A stretch of 64,000 bases of DNA, from assembly GCA_016928775.1 (NCBI GenBank), contig JAFGKD010000016.1, forward strand, positions 1 through 64,000, written 5' to 3'. Origin of the DNA: Candidatus Zhuqueibacterota bacterium (GTDB lineage: Bacteria; Zhuqueibacterota; Zhuqueibacteria; Residuimicrobiales; Krinioviventaceae). A program made the position numbers and the translations under genes. Shown here in pieces: positions 1 through 8,987 of this stretch (its first letter is position 1; each line of letters begins with the position of its first letter). The notes below the pieces were generated by a model that did no database searches, was not told the origin of the DNA, and was given only the letters and a program-made list of their open reading frames with translations.

Positions 1-30
1 ATAACAGTAACTTATGACGCAAGATGTGGG

Positions 31-59
31 TTGACAAAGAATGTCAATTTGTGTATTTT
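31..59 (+). promoter_or_regulatory. Candidate sigma70-type promoter with overlapping small palindrome
   Basis: TTGACA at 31-36 is followed after 17 nt by TATTTT at 54-59, upstream of the gene starting at 125. The -35 hexamer is one arm of an inverted repeat TTGACA-N5-TGTCAA (31-47), which could be an operator. The consensus match is seen directly; activity is inferred, and FCB-group promoters can deviate from the sigma70 consensus. Confidence 0.4.
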
Positions 60-124
60 ATATCATAATGAAAATCAGTGATTATTAATTTTATGAATTC
101 ACGGCGATCTTAACCGGAGAAATT

Positions 125-1321
125 ATGAATGCTTTAAAACGTCTATTCAGCATGTCGATTTTGCTTTTTTTGTGCACCCTCTTCGTATGTGCCAAGAGTC
201 TGCCTCTCGATCAGTGGGCCTACATCCAAATCGATGACAATCGCGGCAAATGGGGCGACTGGGACGAGCCGGAATGGTTGCGCTATTTTGGGCTGGATTT
301 CCAGGATGTGAATCGTGATGGCTACGTCGATATTATCTCCGGGCGCTACTTTTATCGCAACCCCGGTGGCACCATGGAAGAGCCCTGGACCCGCGTAGAC
401 CTTGGCGTTAACGTCGATGGCTGCCTGTTTGTCAATGTAGATGGCGATGACTTTGCTGACATCATTGCCGCGGCTCTGCCGGAGGTGTTCTGGTTTGAAG
501 CAGAAGACCTTCAAGGCAGCGCCTGGACAGGCAGAAAAATCGGTCAACTTCCGCCAACCGGCCATAATAACGGCCAGGGATATGCTGTCGCTGATTTAAT
601 CTCCGGCGGCAAACAGGAGATCATTTTGCAGGCGGATAAAGGCATTTACGTCTGCGAGATTCCCGCGAACACAACAACCGGCGAGTGGCCGTGGCACATG
701 ATCATCACCAGTGGCTCGGATGAGGGCATTGGCGTCGGCGATCTCGATGGTGATGGTGATTTTGACCTCGCGTTTGGCGACATCAAAGAGGGCGAACAAG
801 AACATCCGACTATTTTAGATTGGGCCGAAAATCCCGGATTTTTGACCGTAACCTGGAAACGTCATTCCATTGGCGAGACCATGCACGCTATCGATCGCGT
901 CGAGATCGCGGATATGAATGGGGATGATCGCCCGGATGTCATCGTCAGTGAAGAACGTTATCCCGGCCAGGAACCCGATGGTCATTTGTGGTGGTTTGAG
1001 GCCAGGGCAGACGGTGCCTGGGAGCGACACCAGGTCGTGCAACAATATTCCATGAACAATCTGGATGTCGGAGATATCGATAATGACGGCGACATCGACA
1101 TTGTCACCAACATGCACAAAGGCGAGTCATTGGCAACCCAGGTCTGGGAAAACAATGGCACTGGCGAGTTCACAAAACATGTGGTGGACACGGGCAAAGA
1201 AATGCATTTGGGCGCACAACTGATCGATATCGATAACGACGGCGATCTTGATATTGTCGGCCATGCATGGGATAATTACCAGTTTTTGCATTTATGGCGC
1301 AATGATGCCATCAAGAAATAA
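125..1321 (+). CDS. Secreted FG-GAP/VCBS repeat protein
   Basis: A 398-aa protein with a classic signal peptide (residues 1 to about 24: Lys/Arg, a hydrophobic run through LLFLCTLFV, then CAKS). The mature part carries at least six Ca2+-binding-like repeats of the type D-x-(D/N)-x-D-G-x-x-D, for example DVNRDGYVD, DLDGDGDFD, DIDNDGDID and DIDNDGDLD, as in FG-GAP/VCBS beta-propellers. It is probably a secreted propeller that binds carbohydrate or protein; no catalytic motif is visible and no T9SS sorting tail is present. The start follows a GGAG ribosome site. It is the first gene of a carbohydrate locus, 34 nt upstream of another secreted protein, so a role in glycan capture or lysis is an inference from context. 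Confidence 0.75.
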   Translation: MNALKRLFSMSILLFLCTLFVCAKSLPLDQWAYIQIDDNRGKWGDWDEPEWLRYFGLDFQDVNRDGYVDIISGRYFYRNPGGTMEEPWTRVDLGVNVDGCLFVNVDGDDFADIIAAALPEVFWFEAEDLQGSAWTGRKIGQLPPTGHNNGQGYAVADLISGGKQEIILQADKGIYVCEIPANTTTGEWPWHMIITSGSDEGIGVGDLDGDGDFDLAFGDIKEGEQEHPTILDWAENPGFLTVTWKRHSIGETMHAIDRVEIADMNGDDRPDVIVSEERYPGQEPDGHLWWFEARADGAWERHQVVQQYSMNNLDVGDIDNDGDIDIVTNMHKGESLATQVWENNGTGEFTKHVVDTGKEMHLGAQLIDIDNDGDLDIVGHAWDNYQFLHLWRNDAIKK

Positions 1322-1355
1322 TATTGATCAGAAAAACTAAAATAGGGACCAAGTT

Positions 1356-2609
1356 ATGCGATTATCACTTTGTATTTTACTGCTCGCGGCGACATTGCTG
1401 TTTGCCGAAGGGCGATTTTATCGCCAATATTGGGCCGAGTTTGACGAAAACATCAGCAACCACAAAGACGGCCGCTGGCGCGTGAATGATCCCGAATTGG
1501 CGCTGCATGAAGACTTTGGCAAGCGTGGCGAAGCACTCGCAAATGGACTGGTTCTGTTGCATGCCCCGGAGTCCCTGTTCGATCTTGAGTATGGCGAGCT
1601 TTATCTCGAAATGTGGGGCGGGCATCCGCATACGGTGAACAAGCGCGTCACCGTGAACGGCAAAGCGGTTTATGCTATCCAGGATTATGGCACATCCGTG
1701 GGACATTGTGTTTACGCCTACCCGACCGTCAAAATCGAGCCGTCACATTTGGTCAATGGTCTCAATGCACTGCAGTTTTCGTGCGAACGCGGCCATGGAT
1801 TTTGGGGCCATTTTATCATAGACAATGTCGCGCTGCGATGCATTTTCAAACAAGACAGCCTGATAAAACGATATCCGGAGTGGGCTAATTTTGCTGCCCG
1901 TCTTTCTGCCCCGGCCATTATTGAAAATGAACAAGCCGAAATCTCGCTAAAAGTTTCGCAGGCGTTTGCTGCACAAATTGAATCCGTCGAGTTTCTGGGC
2001 CACTATTCCGGATTCGATGAAAATGGCAATGGCGATGATTCGGATTGGCACGGCTACACATTCAAGCGCCAGTGGACGCACACCATTGGTCGTGCTACGG
2101 CTGCACCTTTCCAAGTTGAGTGGAACAGCGAAAAAATCCCGGATCAGCCCAAACCGGTGCAATTTAAAGCGATTATCACATTCAAAAATGGACTCTTTTT
2201 TGAGACTGAAACGACATCCGGTTCGCTTTTAGAGAGAGACGATGAAAGCGTACAACTTTTTTATTGCTATCAAGCGCCAATCCCGTTTTGGTCGCGTGCA
2301 GAGAATTTGAATATCGGCAAAATGGTCATTCCTTTGGAACCCGGAAAAATCATCAGCGCGCAACTGCACATCAAAATTTGGGATGGGGGCGAGGGCGACG
2401 TGGCAGAGCCGTTCAAAATCAACGGGCATGCCTATCCCATTACATCACAAAAAGCAATTCATGATGTCGTACATACTGTACTTGATATCGATCCGTCGCA
2501 TCTGAAAAATGGAGATAACGAGATTTCGCTGTTGTCCGATACGCATCATCACGGGATTGAAGTGTTGCGACCAGGACCATGTTTAATTCTCCAAATGGAA
2601 AATAAATGA
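1356..2609 (+). CDS. Secreted protein of unknown function, probably beta-sandwich
   Basis: A 417-aa protein with an N-terminal signal peptide (LSLCILLLAATLLFA, residues about 3-17). The N-terminal half contains alternating beta-like segments and phrases such as RVTVNGKAVY and LNALQFSCERGHGFWGH, typical of jelly-roll or galactose-binding-like folds. The C-terminal half has a second region of the same type (FKINGHAYPI, LKNGDNEISL). No catalytic signature was recognised. Its stop overlaps the start of the sulfatase by ATGA (2606-2609), so the two are translationally coupled and probably act together on the same extracellular substrate. Confidence 0.6.
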   Translation: MRLSLCILLLAATLLFAEGRFYRQYWAEFDENISNHKDGRWRVNDPELALHEDFGKRGEALANGLVLLHAPESLFDLEYGELYLEMWGGHPHTVNKRVTVNGKAVYAIQDYGTSVGHCVYAYPTVKIEPSHLVNGLNALQFSCERGHGFWGHFIIDNVALRCIFKQDSLIKRYPEWANFAARLSAPAIIENEQAEISLKVSQAFAAQIESVEFLGHYSGFDENGNGDDSDWHGYTFKRQWTHTIGRATAAPFQVEWNSEKIPDQPKPVQFKAIITFKNGLFFETETTSGSLLERDDESVQLFYCYQAPIPFWSRAENLNIGKMVIPLEPGKIISAQLHIKIWDGGEGDVAEPFKINGHAYPITSQKAIHDVVHTVLDIDPSHLKNGDNEISLLSDTHHHGIEVLRPGPCLILQMENK

Positions 2610-4042
2610 ACAGCAGCAGACGACAATTTCTAAAATTCTCTGCCCTGGTTTTGTCAGGAGCGAGTGCTTTGACGCTGAATTGCCAAAAGCGTCAAAAATC
2701 GCCCAATGTCATTTATATTCTAGCCGATCAATGGCGCGCTCAGGATGTCGGCTTTATGGGAAACGCTCAAGTCCGTACGCCACATCTCGACAAGCTGGCA
2801 GGGGAGAGCATTGTCCTGCAAAACGCCATTTCCGGTTGTCCGGTCTGCAGTCCTTATCGTGCCAGTTTGATGACCGGTCAATATCCTTTGACGCATGGGG
2901 TGTTTTACAACGACAAGCCGCTCGATCCGCAAGGGAAAACGCTTGGCGAGTGTTTCAGAGATGCCGGCTATGCCACCGCTTATATCGGAAAATGGCATCT
3001 CAAAGGCCATGCAAAAGGCGTGTCGGTTAATGAAGGACGGCAGCATCCGGTGCCGCAAGAGCGACGACTGGGCTTTGATTTTTGGCATGTGCACGAGTGC
3101 ACGCACGATTATAACCATTCCGTCTATTATGATGAGAAAAACATCCAACATAAATGGGATGGTTATGATGCCATCGCGCAAACAAAAATGGCGCAAGAGT
3201 ATATCAAAGACCATACACAGCAACAACCATTTTTTCTGTTCTTATCCTGGGGGCCGCCGCATGCGCCATATCACACAGCTCCGGAAGAATTTCGTTCGCT
3301 CCATGCAAGTCCGGAAGCGATTAATTTGCGGCCCAATGTGCCGGACGAACTGAAAGAGCAAGCACAACGTGACATTGCCGGCTATTACGCCCATATTGCC
3401 GCACTGGATCACTGCGTCGGCGAGCTGGTTAAAACGATTCAAAATTCCGGCATAGCGGAGAACACTATTTTTGTGTTTACCTCCGATCACGGCGATATGC
3501 TCTATTCGCATGGCCAGGTGAAAAAGCAAAAGCCCTGGGATGAATCTATTCGTGTGCCGTTTTTGTTGTGGCATCCCAAACTTGATTCACGTCACATCCA
3601 AAAGCCCATCAATACGCCGGACATCATGCCGACCTTGCTACGCCTATGCGATCTGGAGATTCCAGACGCTGTCGAGGGCCAAAATTATGCGACGCTACTA
3701 GCGGGCAAAGAGGCAGATGGGGATGGCGTGACGATCATCGAGTGTCCGGCGCCGTTCCATCAATGGAATTTTCAGCGTGGTGGACGCGAGTACAGAGGCG
3801 TGCGCACCAGTCGTTATACGTATGTTCGCGATTTGAATGCTCCGTGGCTGTTGTATGATAATTTGCAGGATGAATATCAGTTGAACAATCTGGTCAACGA
3901 TGCGGAATATGCTCATATCCAAGATGAATTGGATGACCTGCTGTCGCAAAAACTCGCTGCCCGGCATGATGAATTTCGTGACGGTGCGTTTTATATGCTA
4001 AAGTGGGATTATGAATGGGATGGCGAGGATGGGCGGAGATAA
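2606..4042 (+). CDS. Sulfatase (arylsulfatase family), exported
   Basis: A 478-aa formylglycine-dependent sulfatase that would hydrolyse sulfate esters, probably on a sulfated glycan. The N-terminus has a twin-arginine-like SRRQFLKF followed by a hydrophobic stretch and Cys26, so a Tat-exported, perhaps lipid-anchored protein is likely. The maturation motif CSPYR is at residues 81-85 (Cys81 is the formylglycine precursor) followed by ASLMTG. Metal-site residues include Asp41 in ILADQWR and Asp294-His295 in FTSDHGDM. GKWHLKG is the usual family motif. Length is normal. It lies in a coupled series with secreted proteins and sugar-acid genes. Activation requires an FGE or anSME enzyme not seen in this window. 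Confidence 0.93.
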   Translation: MNSSRRQFLKFSALVLSGASALTLNCQKRQKSPNVIYILADQWRAQDVGFMGNAQVRTPHLDKLAGESIVLQNAISGCPVCSPYRASLMTGQYPLTHGVFYNDKPLDPQGKTLGECFRDAGYATAYIGKWHLKGHAKGVSVNEGRQHPVPQERRLGFDFWHVHECTHDYNHSVYYDEKNIQHKWDGYDAIAQTKMAQEYIKDHTQQQPFFLFLSWGPPHAPYHTAPEEFRSLHASPEAINLRPNVPDELKEQAQRDIAGYYAHIAALDHCVGELVKTIQNSGIAENTIFVFTSDHGDMLYSHGQVKKQKPWDESIRVPFLLWHPKLDSRHIQKPINTPDIMPTLLRLCDLEIPDAVEGQNYATLLAGKEADGDGVTIIECPAPFHQWNFQRGGREYRGVRTSRYTYVRDLNAPWLLYDNLQDEYQLNNLVNDAEYAHIQDELDDLLSQKLAARHDEFRDGAFYMLKWDYEWDGEDGRR

Positions 4043-4381
4043 TCATATAAGAGCGTGATTCCATAATACAAATCTGGCCTATTTGCGATAGGTCTTCTTC
4101 TGACGTAGGAGATTGGCGCGGATGTCACGCCCTAGGCATCATAGGGCGTTCTCTGATCCCTAAATCCGATACAGACCACAGATCATACTTGGTTTGAGGG
4201 CCGGACATCCTCGCAATGATTTGCTTTTTTTAAATTTCTCGCAATAAAATTATTTTGACTGGATTAGATTTTTGCTATCTTTAAAGGTAACTTGCAAATA
4301 AATCCCCATGATCTCAGATTGCAGAAAAGCGATCGCAGATCTGAGATCGCTAATCTGCAATCTGAGATCAAAGGTTTTCAG
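4043..4381. other. Non-coding interval with hairpin, weak promoter and 5' leader of the MFS gene
   Basis: This interval between the sulfatase and the MFS transporter has no convincing gene. It contains a perfect 8-bp hairpin ACGCCCTA (4127-4134) / TAGGGCGT (4142-4149) without a downstream T-run, a weak promoter-like pair TTGACT (4255-4260) and TATCTT (4276-4281; 15-nt spacer, shorter than ideal), and a long palindromic repeat at 4309-4370 listed separately. Confidence 0.5.
4309..4370. repeat. 17-bp perfect inverted repeat with a nested palindrome
   Basis: TGATCTCAGATTGCAGA (4309-4325) is the exact reverse complement of TCTGCAATCTGAGATCA (4354-4370). The 28-nt centre holds a second near-palindrome around AGATCT flanked by GCGATC/GATCGC. 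As RNA this forms a long stem ending 11 nt before the MFS start codon at 4382. It resembles dispersed intergenic palindromic repeats of the REP type; a role in the leader is inference. Confidence 0.7.
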
Positions 4382-5596
4382 ATGATATCCAAATCCTCAC
4401 CCTACCGCTGGATCATTCTTTCGCTGCTCTTCGCCGGCACCACCATCAACTATCTCGACCGCATCGTTCTGGGTGTGCTTTTGCCTGAAATAGAAAAAGA
4501 AATGGTCATCAGTCCGATGCTCTATGGATTTATCGTCGGCTCTTTTCAATTTACCTACACCATCGGTTTGCTTGGTGCCGGGTGGATCATTGACAAACTC
4601 GGTACCAAACTGGGTTATTTTATGTCGATCGTGCTCTGGTCGCTTTCCGGAGCGGCACATGGACTCTGTCGCTCTGCGTGGAGTTTTGCCGCGTGGCGAG
4701 CTGTTTTCGGCCTCTCGGCAGCCGGCAATTTCCCGGCTGCGATCAAAACAGTGTCCGAGTGGTTCAAGGTGGAAGACCGTGCCTTTGCAACATCCCTTTT
4801 TAACAGCGGCTCAAACATTTCCTCTGTTATTGGTGCCCCCCTCGCTTTGTTAGTTGTGCTGCATGTTGGCTGGCGCTGGACATTTGTGGTTTTTGGTGCT
4901 GCCGGTTTTGTGCTTGCTGTCTTTTGGCTTGTTTTTTATAAAAAACCGAACATACAAAGGAACATCGGCAAAGTTGATATGGTGGCATGGAGTCTCATGC
5001 TGCGCCAAAAACAAACGTGGGGCATCATGATTGGCAAGGCGCTCACCGATCCGGTGTGGTGGTTTTATCTTTTTTGGACACCAAAATATTTTCTCGACGT
5101 TCGCGGCCTCGATATACGGAGCATGGCCCTTGCCATTCCGGCGATTTATACGCTGGCAACGCTCATGGGATTTGTCGGCGGATGGCTGCCCAGGTATTTT
5201 TTGTCAAAAGGATGGAGCGTCGAGCGCGCCCGTAAAACCACCATGCTCCTGAGCGCCTCGTTACTCCCCATTTCGGCGATGGCCGTTTTTGCCAATGATC
5301 TGTGGCTGACAGTTGTCCTCATCAGTCTGGCCTGCGGCGCACACAACAGTTGGTCGGCGAACATTTTTACCATGTGCAGTGATTGTTTTGAATCGTTATC
5401 CGTAGCTTCGGTCACCGGAATTGCCGGTTTTGCCGGCGGCGTCGGCAGCATCCTGATTTCCGCTGCCGTGCCGGCTGTGCTGGTTCACTATTTTGGCTAT
5501 ATCCCGGTTTTTCTGTTGATGGGATTTTTGCACCCGCTGGCATTTCTGTTTGTCAAGAATCTCGTTTCTTATGAAAACGAAGGAGTTAGATCATGA
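4382..5596 (+). CDS. MFS transporter, ACS/ExuT-like (sugar acid or hexuronate uptake)
   Basis: A 404-aa major facilitator protein with about 12 hydrophobic segments. The N-terminal RWIILSLLFAGTTINYLDR is typical of the anion:cation symporter subfamily (ExuT, GudP, GarP type), which imports hexuronates, aldonates or aldarates with protons. I chose ATG 4382 (preceded by AAAGG) rather than an in-frame ATG at 4292, because the extra 30 codons would run through the palindromic repeat and are not transporter-like. The stop overlaps the next start by ATGA (5593-5596). Context of sugar-acid dehydratase and aldolase genes supports uptake of a uronate or aldonate; exact substrate unknown. Confidence 0.85.
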   Translation: MISKSSPYRWIILSLLFAGTTINYLDRIVLGVLLPEIEKEMVISPMLYGFIVGSFQFTYTIGLLGAGWIIDKLGTKLGYFMSIVLWSLSGAAHGLCRSAWSFAAWRAVFGLSAAGNFPAAIKTVSEWFKVEDRAFATSLFNSGSNISSVIGAPLALLVVLHVGWRWTFVVFGAAGFVLAVFWLVFYKKPNIQRNIGKVDMVAWSLMLRQKQTWGIMIGKALTDPVWWFYLFWTPKYFLDVRGLDIRSMALAIPAIYTLATLMGFVGGWLPRYFLSKGWSVERARKTTMLLSASLLPISAMAVFANDLWLTVVLISLACGAHNSWSANIFTMCSDCFESLSVASVTGIAGFAGGVGSILISAAVPAVLVHYFGYIPVFLLMGFLHPLAFLFVKNLVSYENEGVRS

Positions 5597-6954
5597 AAAG
5601 AAGAACATTCGTCAAAACAGCCTCCGCAGCAGCGGCTGCGCCGTTATTGTGGGGCAACTCAAAATCGTGGGCCAATGCTAATGATCGGGTGAACGTAGCT
5701 GTCATTGGCATTCGTGGCATGGGCCAGAGTCATATTCAGGCTTATCAAGAGCTAAAAAATGTCAATGTTGTGGCACTGTGTGATGTCGATGAAAATCTGT
5801 TCGACGAACGCTTACAAAAGCTGTTTGTTGCGAAAGGACTGCCAAAGCCAAAATTGTATTGGGATATTCGACAATTGTTAGAAGATAAAGATGTTGACGC
5901 CGTATCGATTGTGACACCAAATCACTGGCACACGCTGGCGGCGATCTGGTCGTTGCAGGCGGGCAAACATGTTTCCGTGGAAAAGCCATGCTGTCACAAT
6001 ATTTTTGAGGGACAGCAGCTCGTCAAAGCGGCAAAAAAATATGGCCTGGTGGTTCAAGACGGGGCAGAGCAGCGTAGCAATCCCTGCGCGCACAGTATGG
6101 CCGAGTACCTGCAGTCCGGCAAACTGGGTGAGGTTTATCTTGCCAAAGGATTATGCTACAAGTGGCGAGAAACCATTGGCAAAACACCGGATGAGCCGGT
6201 GCCAGCCGGGGTACACTATGATTTATGGATTGGTCCGGCGCCAAAGCGACCGTTTTCGCGCAACCGCTTTCATTATAATTGGCACTGGAACTGGGATTAT
6301 GGCAACGGTGATATTGGAAACCAGGGCGTACATGAAATGGATATTGCTCGCTGGGGACTTGGCGTCAAGCTGCCGACAAAAGTCTGCACTATGGGCGGTC
6401 ATTTTATGTTTGATGACGACCAAAATACGCCAAACACCTTGATGGCGATGTTTGAATTTGCCAATCCTGAGGGTGGCAGCGATAAAAAGAAAATCCTGCA
6501 ATTCGAGGTGCGGCACTGGATTTGTAATAATGAAGGCGATTTGAGCCCCGGTTTTCGCGACAGAGACGACAAAGGCGGCTATATGCAATCAAATGTCAAT
6601 GTCATTGGCAATCTTTTTTACGGCGCTGAAGGCTATATGCGCAAGACGGTCGACGAATGGGAAACCTTTATGGGCAAAACCCGCGAATCCGGTGATCGAG
6701 GCAGCGGATTAGGCAACCATTACCAGAATTATATCGACGCCATTCGCGCAAATGATCCCAGGCTGTTGACCGCGCCGATTGAAGAAGGATTTTACTCCTG
6801 TGCCTTGATCCATTTGGCCAACATCTCTTATCGCCTTGGTCGAAGTATCCATTTTGATCCGGAAAAGCAACAAATCCTTGGCGATGAGGAGGCCAGCGCT
6901 TTGTTGACGAGAGAATATCGCGAGCCGTATGTGGTGCCGGAGATAAAGCTGTAA
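5593..6954 (+). CDS. Gfo/Idh/MocA family oxidoreductase with Tat-like signal
   Basis: A 453-aa NAD(P)-dependent oxidoreductase. Residues 1 to about 27 (KRRTFVKTASAAAAAPLLWG) look like a Tat signal peptide, so the enzyme may be periplasmic with its cofactor bound before export. The Rossmann motif is AVIGIRGMGQSH (about residues 34-45) and the family EKP motif is VEKPCCHN. The central and C-terminal parts match the alpha/beta sugar-binding half (GNQGVHEMDIARWGL). It would oxidise or epimerise a sugar or sugar derivative, possibly the step before the dehydratase. It overlaps the previous gene by 4 nt and the next by 1 nt (TAATG). Confidence 0.87.
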   Translation: MKRRTFVKTASAAAAAPLLWGNSKSWANANDRVNVAVIGIRGMGQSHIQAYQELKNVNVVALCDVDENLFDERLQKLFVAKGLPKPKLYWDIRQLLEDKDVDAVSIVTPNHWHTLAAIWSLQAGKHVSVEKPCCHNIFEGQQLVKAAKKYGLVVQDGAEQRSNPCAHSMAEYLQSGKLGEVYLAKGLCYKWRETIGKTPDEPVPAGVHYDLWIGPAPKRPFSRNRFHYNWHWNWDYGNGDIGNQGVHEMDIARWGLGVKLPTKVCTMGGHFMFDDDQNTPNTLMAMFEFANPEGGSDKKKILQFEVRHWICNNEGDLSPGFRDRDDKGGYMQSNVNVIGNLFYGAEGYMRKTVDEWETFMGKTRESGDRGSGLGNHYQNYIDAIRANDPRLLTAPIEEGFYSCALIHLANISYRLGRSIHFDPEKQQILGDEEASALLTREYREPYVVPEIKL

Positions 6955-8915
6955 TGAATATCAATCAAATATTCGAGAGCAATAATCCCCGAATTTATCA
7001 CATCCGGACGAGCATCCAACCCGATAGAGGAAAACTGCCTCTTTCGGCTGAGACATTTCACAACGCGAGCAGCGGCACGCTCTTTGGCGCTATTCAAAAC
7101 GCCGGCATGGGCATGCCGCCGACGGATGTGCATAAAAAACACTTTTTGATCTTGAGCACCCTGGGCGGCATGCGCACGTCCACTGGCCGCCCTATCGCCC
7201 TGGGTTATCATACGGGTCATTTTGAGCTCGATGCTCTGGTTAGAGCAGCGGCGGACACATTGTGGCACCTTGATAGTCTGCCGTTTGCCGCTTTTGTCTC
7301 AGATCCCTGCGACGGCCGCACCCAGGGTACACCGGGAATGATGGACAGCCTCGCGTACCGCAATGACGCTGCCCTGGTTTTCCGGCGCCTGATTCGCAGT
7401 TTGCCGACCTGCCGCGGTGTTCTTGGCATTGCCACATGCGACAAAGGCTTGCCAGCTATGATGATGGCGTTGGCCGCCATGGCCGATCTTCCGTGTGTTC
7501 TGGTTCCAGGCGGCGTGACTTTGCCGTCGCAAACTTTTGAAGATCTCGGCCGCATCCAATCCATTGGAGCACGATTTGCCAGGGGGGAGGTGACGCTCGA
7601 CTATGCGCAGGAGCAGGCGTGCGGCTCTTGTGCCTCTCCCGGAGGCGGATGTCATTTCCTTGGCACCGCAGCAACGCTGCAACTGGTGGGGGAAGCGCTC
7701 GGACTGAGCCTGCCGCACTCGGCGTTAGCGCCCTCAGGCGAGCCCATTTGGAAGGACGTGGCCGTCCGATCTGCCAAAGCGCTCATGCATTTGGAGCAGC
7801 AGTGCATCACGATAAAAGATATTCTTACGCCTGCAGCTCTGCACAATGCCATGGTTACCTTTGCCGCTTTTGGCGGCTCAACCAATTTGCTGTTGCACCT
7901 TCCGGCTATTGCGCATGCTGCTGGACTCAAGCGCCCAACGGTATCGGACTGGATTGAAGTGAATAAAAAGGTGACGCGACTGGTGTCTGTGTTGCCTAAT
8001 GGTCCGGTGAATTATCCAACGAGTCATGTCTTTTTGGCCGGCGGTGTTCCCGAGGTCATGCTGCATCTTCGAGATTTACATATGTTGCATCTTGACGCCC
8101 TCACTGTAACCGGCCGCACCCTCGGCGAGAATCTTGCATGGTGGGAGCACTCCGATCGTCGTGTGCGCCTGAAAAATATATTGCAAAAGCAGGAACAAAT
8201 CGATCCGGACGATGTTATTTTTTCAGTCTCCCAAGCCAAATCCAAAGAAATCACCAGTAGCATCACCTTCCCGACCGGGAATCTGGCGCCGGATGGCTGT
8301 CTGGTGAAAAGTACTGCCATTGATCCTTCAGTACTGGATGCAGATGGTGTTTACAAAAAAGCCGTACCGGCCCGCGTTTACACCAGCGAACGTGCCGCCA
8401 TTGCTGCAATCAAGAACGGCGATATCCAGCCTGGAGACGTGATAATACTGATATGCGCCGGCCCCATGGGCAGTGGTATGGAAGAGACGTTCCAGGTCAC
8501 CGCAGCACTGAAATATTTATCATGGGGGAAACACGTAGCCCTGATCACTGATGGCCGTTTCAGCGGCGTCAGCACTGGCGTCTGTATCGGTCATGTGGGG
8601 CCGGAAGCGCTGGCCGGCGGCCCGATCGGCAAAGTTATGGATGGGGATATCATCGAGATTTATATTGACACCAGGAACCTTGTCGGCCGCGTCAATCTGG
8701 TCGGCGAACGTGGCACCGCAAAGTCCGATTGTTCAGTTGCATATGGATCAAAGATTTTAAACAGTCGCAATCGCCGACCTGATCTCAAGCCACAACCCGG
8801 CCTGCCGGATGACACCAGGCTGTGGGCAGCCCTGCAAAATATCAGCGGCGGCACCTGGGGGGGATGTCTTTATGATGTGGAAAACATTGTTGGAATGCTG
8901 AATGATGAATTATGA
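6954..8915 (+). CDS. yjhG: Pentonate (D-xylonate-type) dehydratase, YjhG/YagF family
   Basis: A 653-aa member of the IlvD/Edd iron-sulfur dehydratases. The length and full-length pattern agree with the YjhG/YagF branch (E. coli proteins of about 655 aa): LSTLGG, VSDPCDGRTQGTPGM, GIATCDKGLPAMMMALAA, ALAPSGEP, GGSTNLLLHLPAIAHAAG, LVSVLPNGPV, GRFSGVSTG, SGGTWGGCLYDV. Cluster cysteines are probably Cys119, Cys162 and Cys233. It removes water from a pentonate to give 2-keto-3-deoxypentonate. It starts on the last base of the previous stop, and is followed by a permease and an aldolase in the same order of functions as E. coli yjhG-yjhF-yjhH. Whether the natural substrate is D-xylonate or L-arabinonate cannot be told; the GH127 enzyme nearby favours an arabinose source. 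Confidence 0.93.
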   Translation: MNINQIFESNNPRIYHIRTSIQPDRGKLPLSAETFHNASSGTLFGAIQNAGMGMPPTDVHKKHFLILSTLGGMRTSTGRPIALGYHTGHFELDALVRAAADTLWHLDSLPFAAFVSDPCDGRTQGTPGMMDSLAYRNDAALVFRRLIRSLPTCRGVLGIATCDKGLPAMMMALAAMADLPCVLVPGGVTLPSQTFEDLGRIQSIGARFARGEVTLDYAQEQACGSCASPGGGCHFLGTAATLQLVGEALGLSLPHSALAPSGEPIWKDVAVRSAKALMHLEQQCITIKDILTPAALHNAMVTFAAFGGSTNLLLHLPAIAHAAGLKRPTVSDWIEVNKKVTRLVSVLPNGPVNYPTSHVFLAGGVPEVMLHLRDLHMLHLDALTVTGRTLGENLAWWEHSDRRVRLKNILQKQEQIDPDDVIFSVSQAKSKEITSSITFPTGNLAPDGCLVKSTAIDPSVLDADGVYKKAVPARVYTSERAAIAAIKNGDIQPGDVIILICAGPMGSGMEETFQVTAALKYLSWGKHVALITDGRFSGVSTGVCIGHVGPEALAGGPIGKVMDGDIIEIYIDTRNLVGRVNLVGERGTAKSDCSVAYGSKILNSRNRRPDLKPQPGLPDDTRLWAALQNISGGTWGGCLYDVENIVGMLNDEL

Positions 8916-8952
8916 ATGATGAATAAATTCTCATCATTCATAATTCAGCATT
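8901..8952. repeat. 22-bp imperfect inverted repeat overlapping the dehydratase stop codon
   Basis: The arms at 8901-8922 and 8931-8952 are complementary at 21 of 22 positions, with an 8-nt loop. The left arm includes the last codons and stop (8913-8915) of the dehydratase. There is no long T-run, so it is more likely an RNA-stabilising stem or a dispersed AT-rich palindromic repeat than a terminator. Confidence 0.7.
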
Positions 8953-8987
8953 CATAATTAAATATTTATGATCGCAAAAGGTTTATT

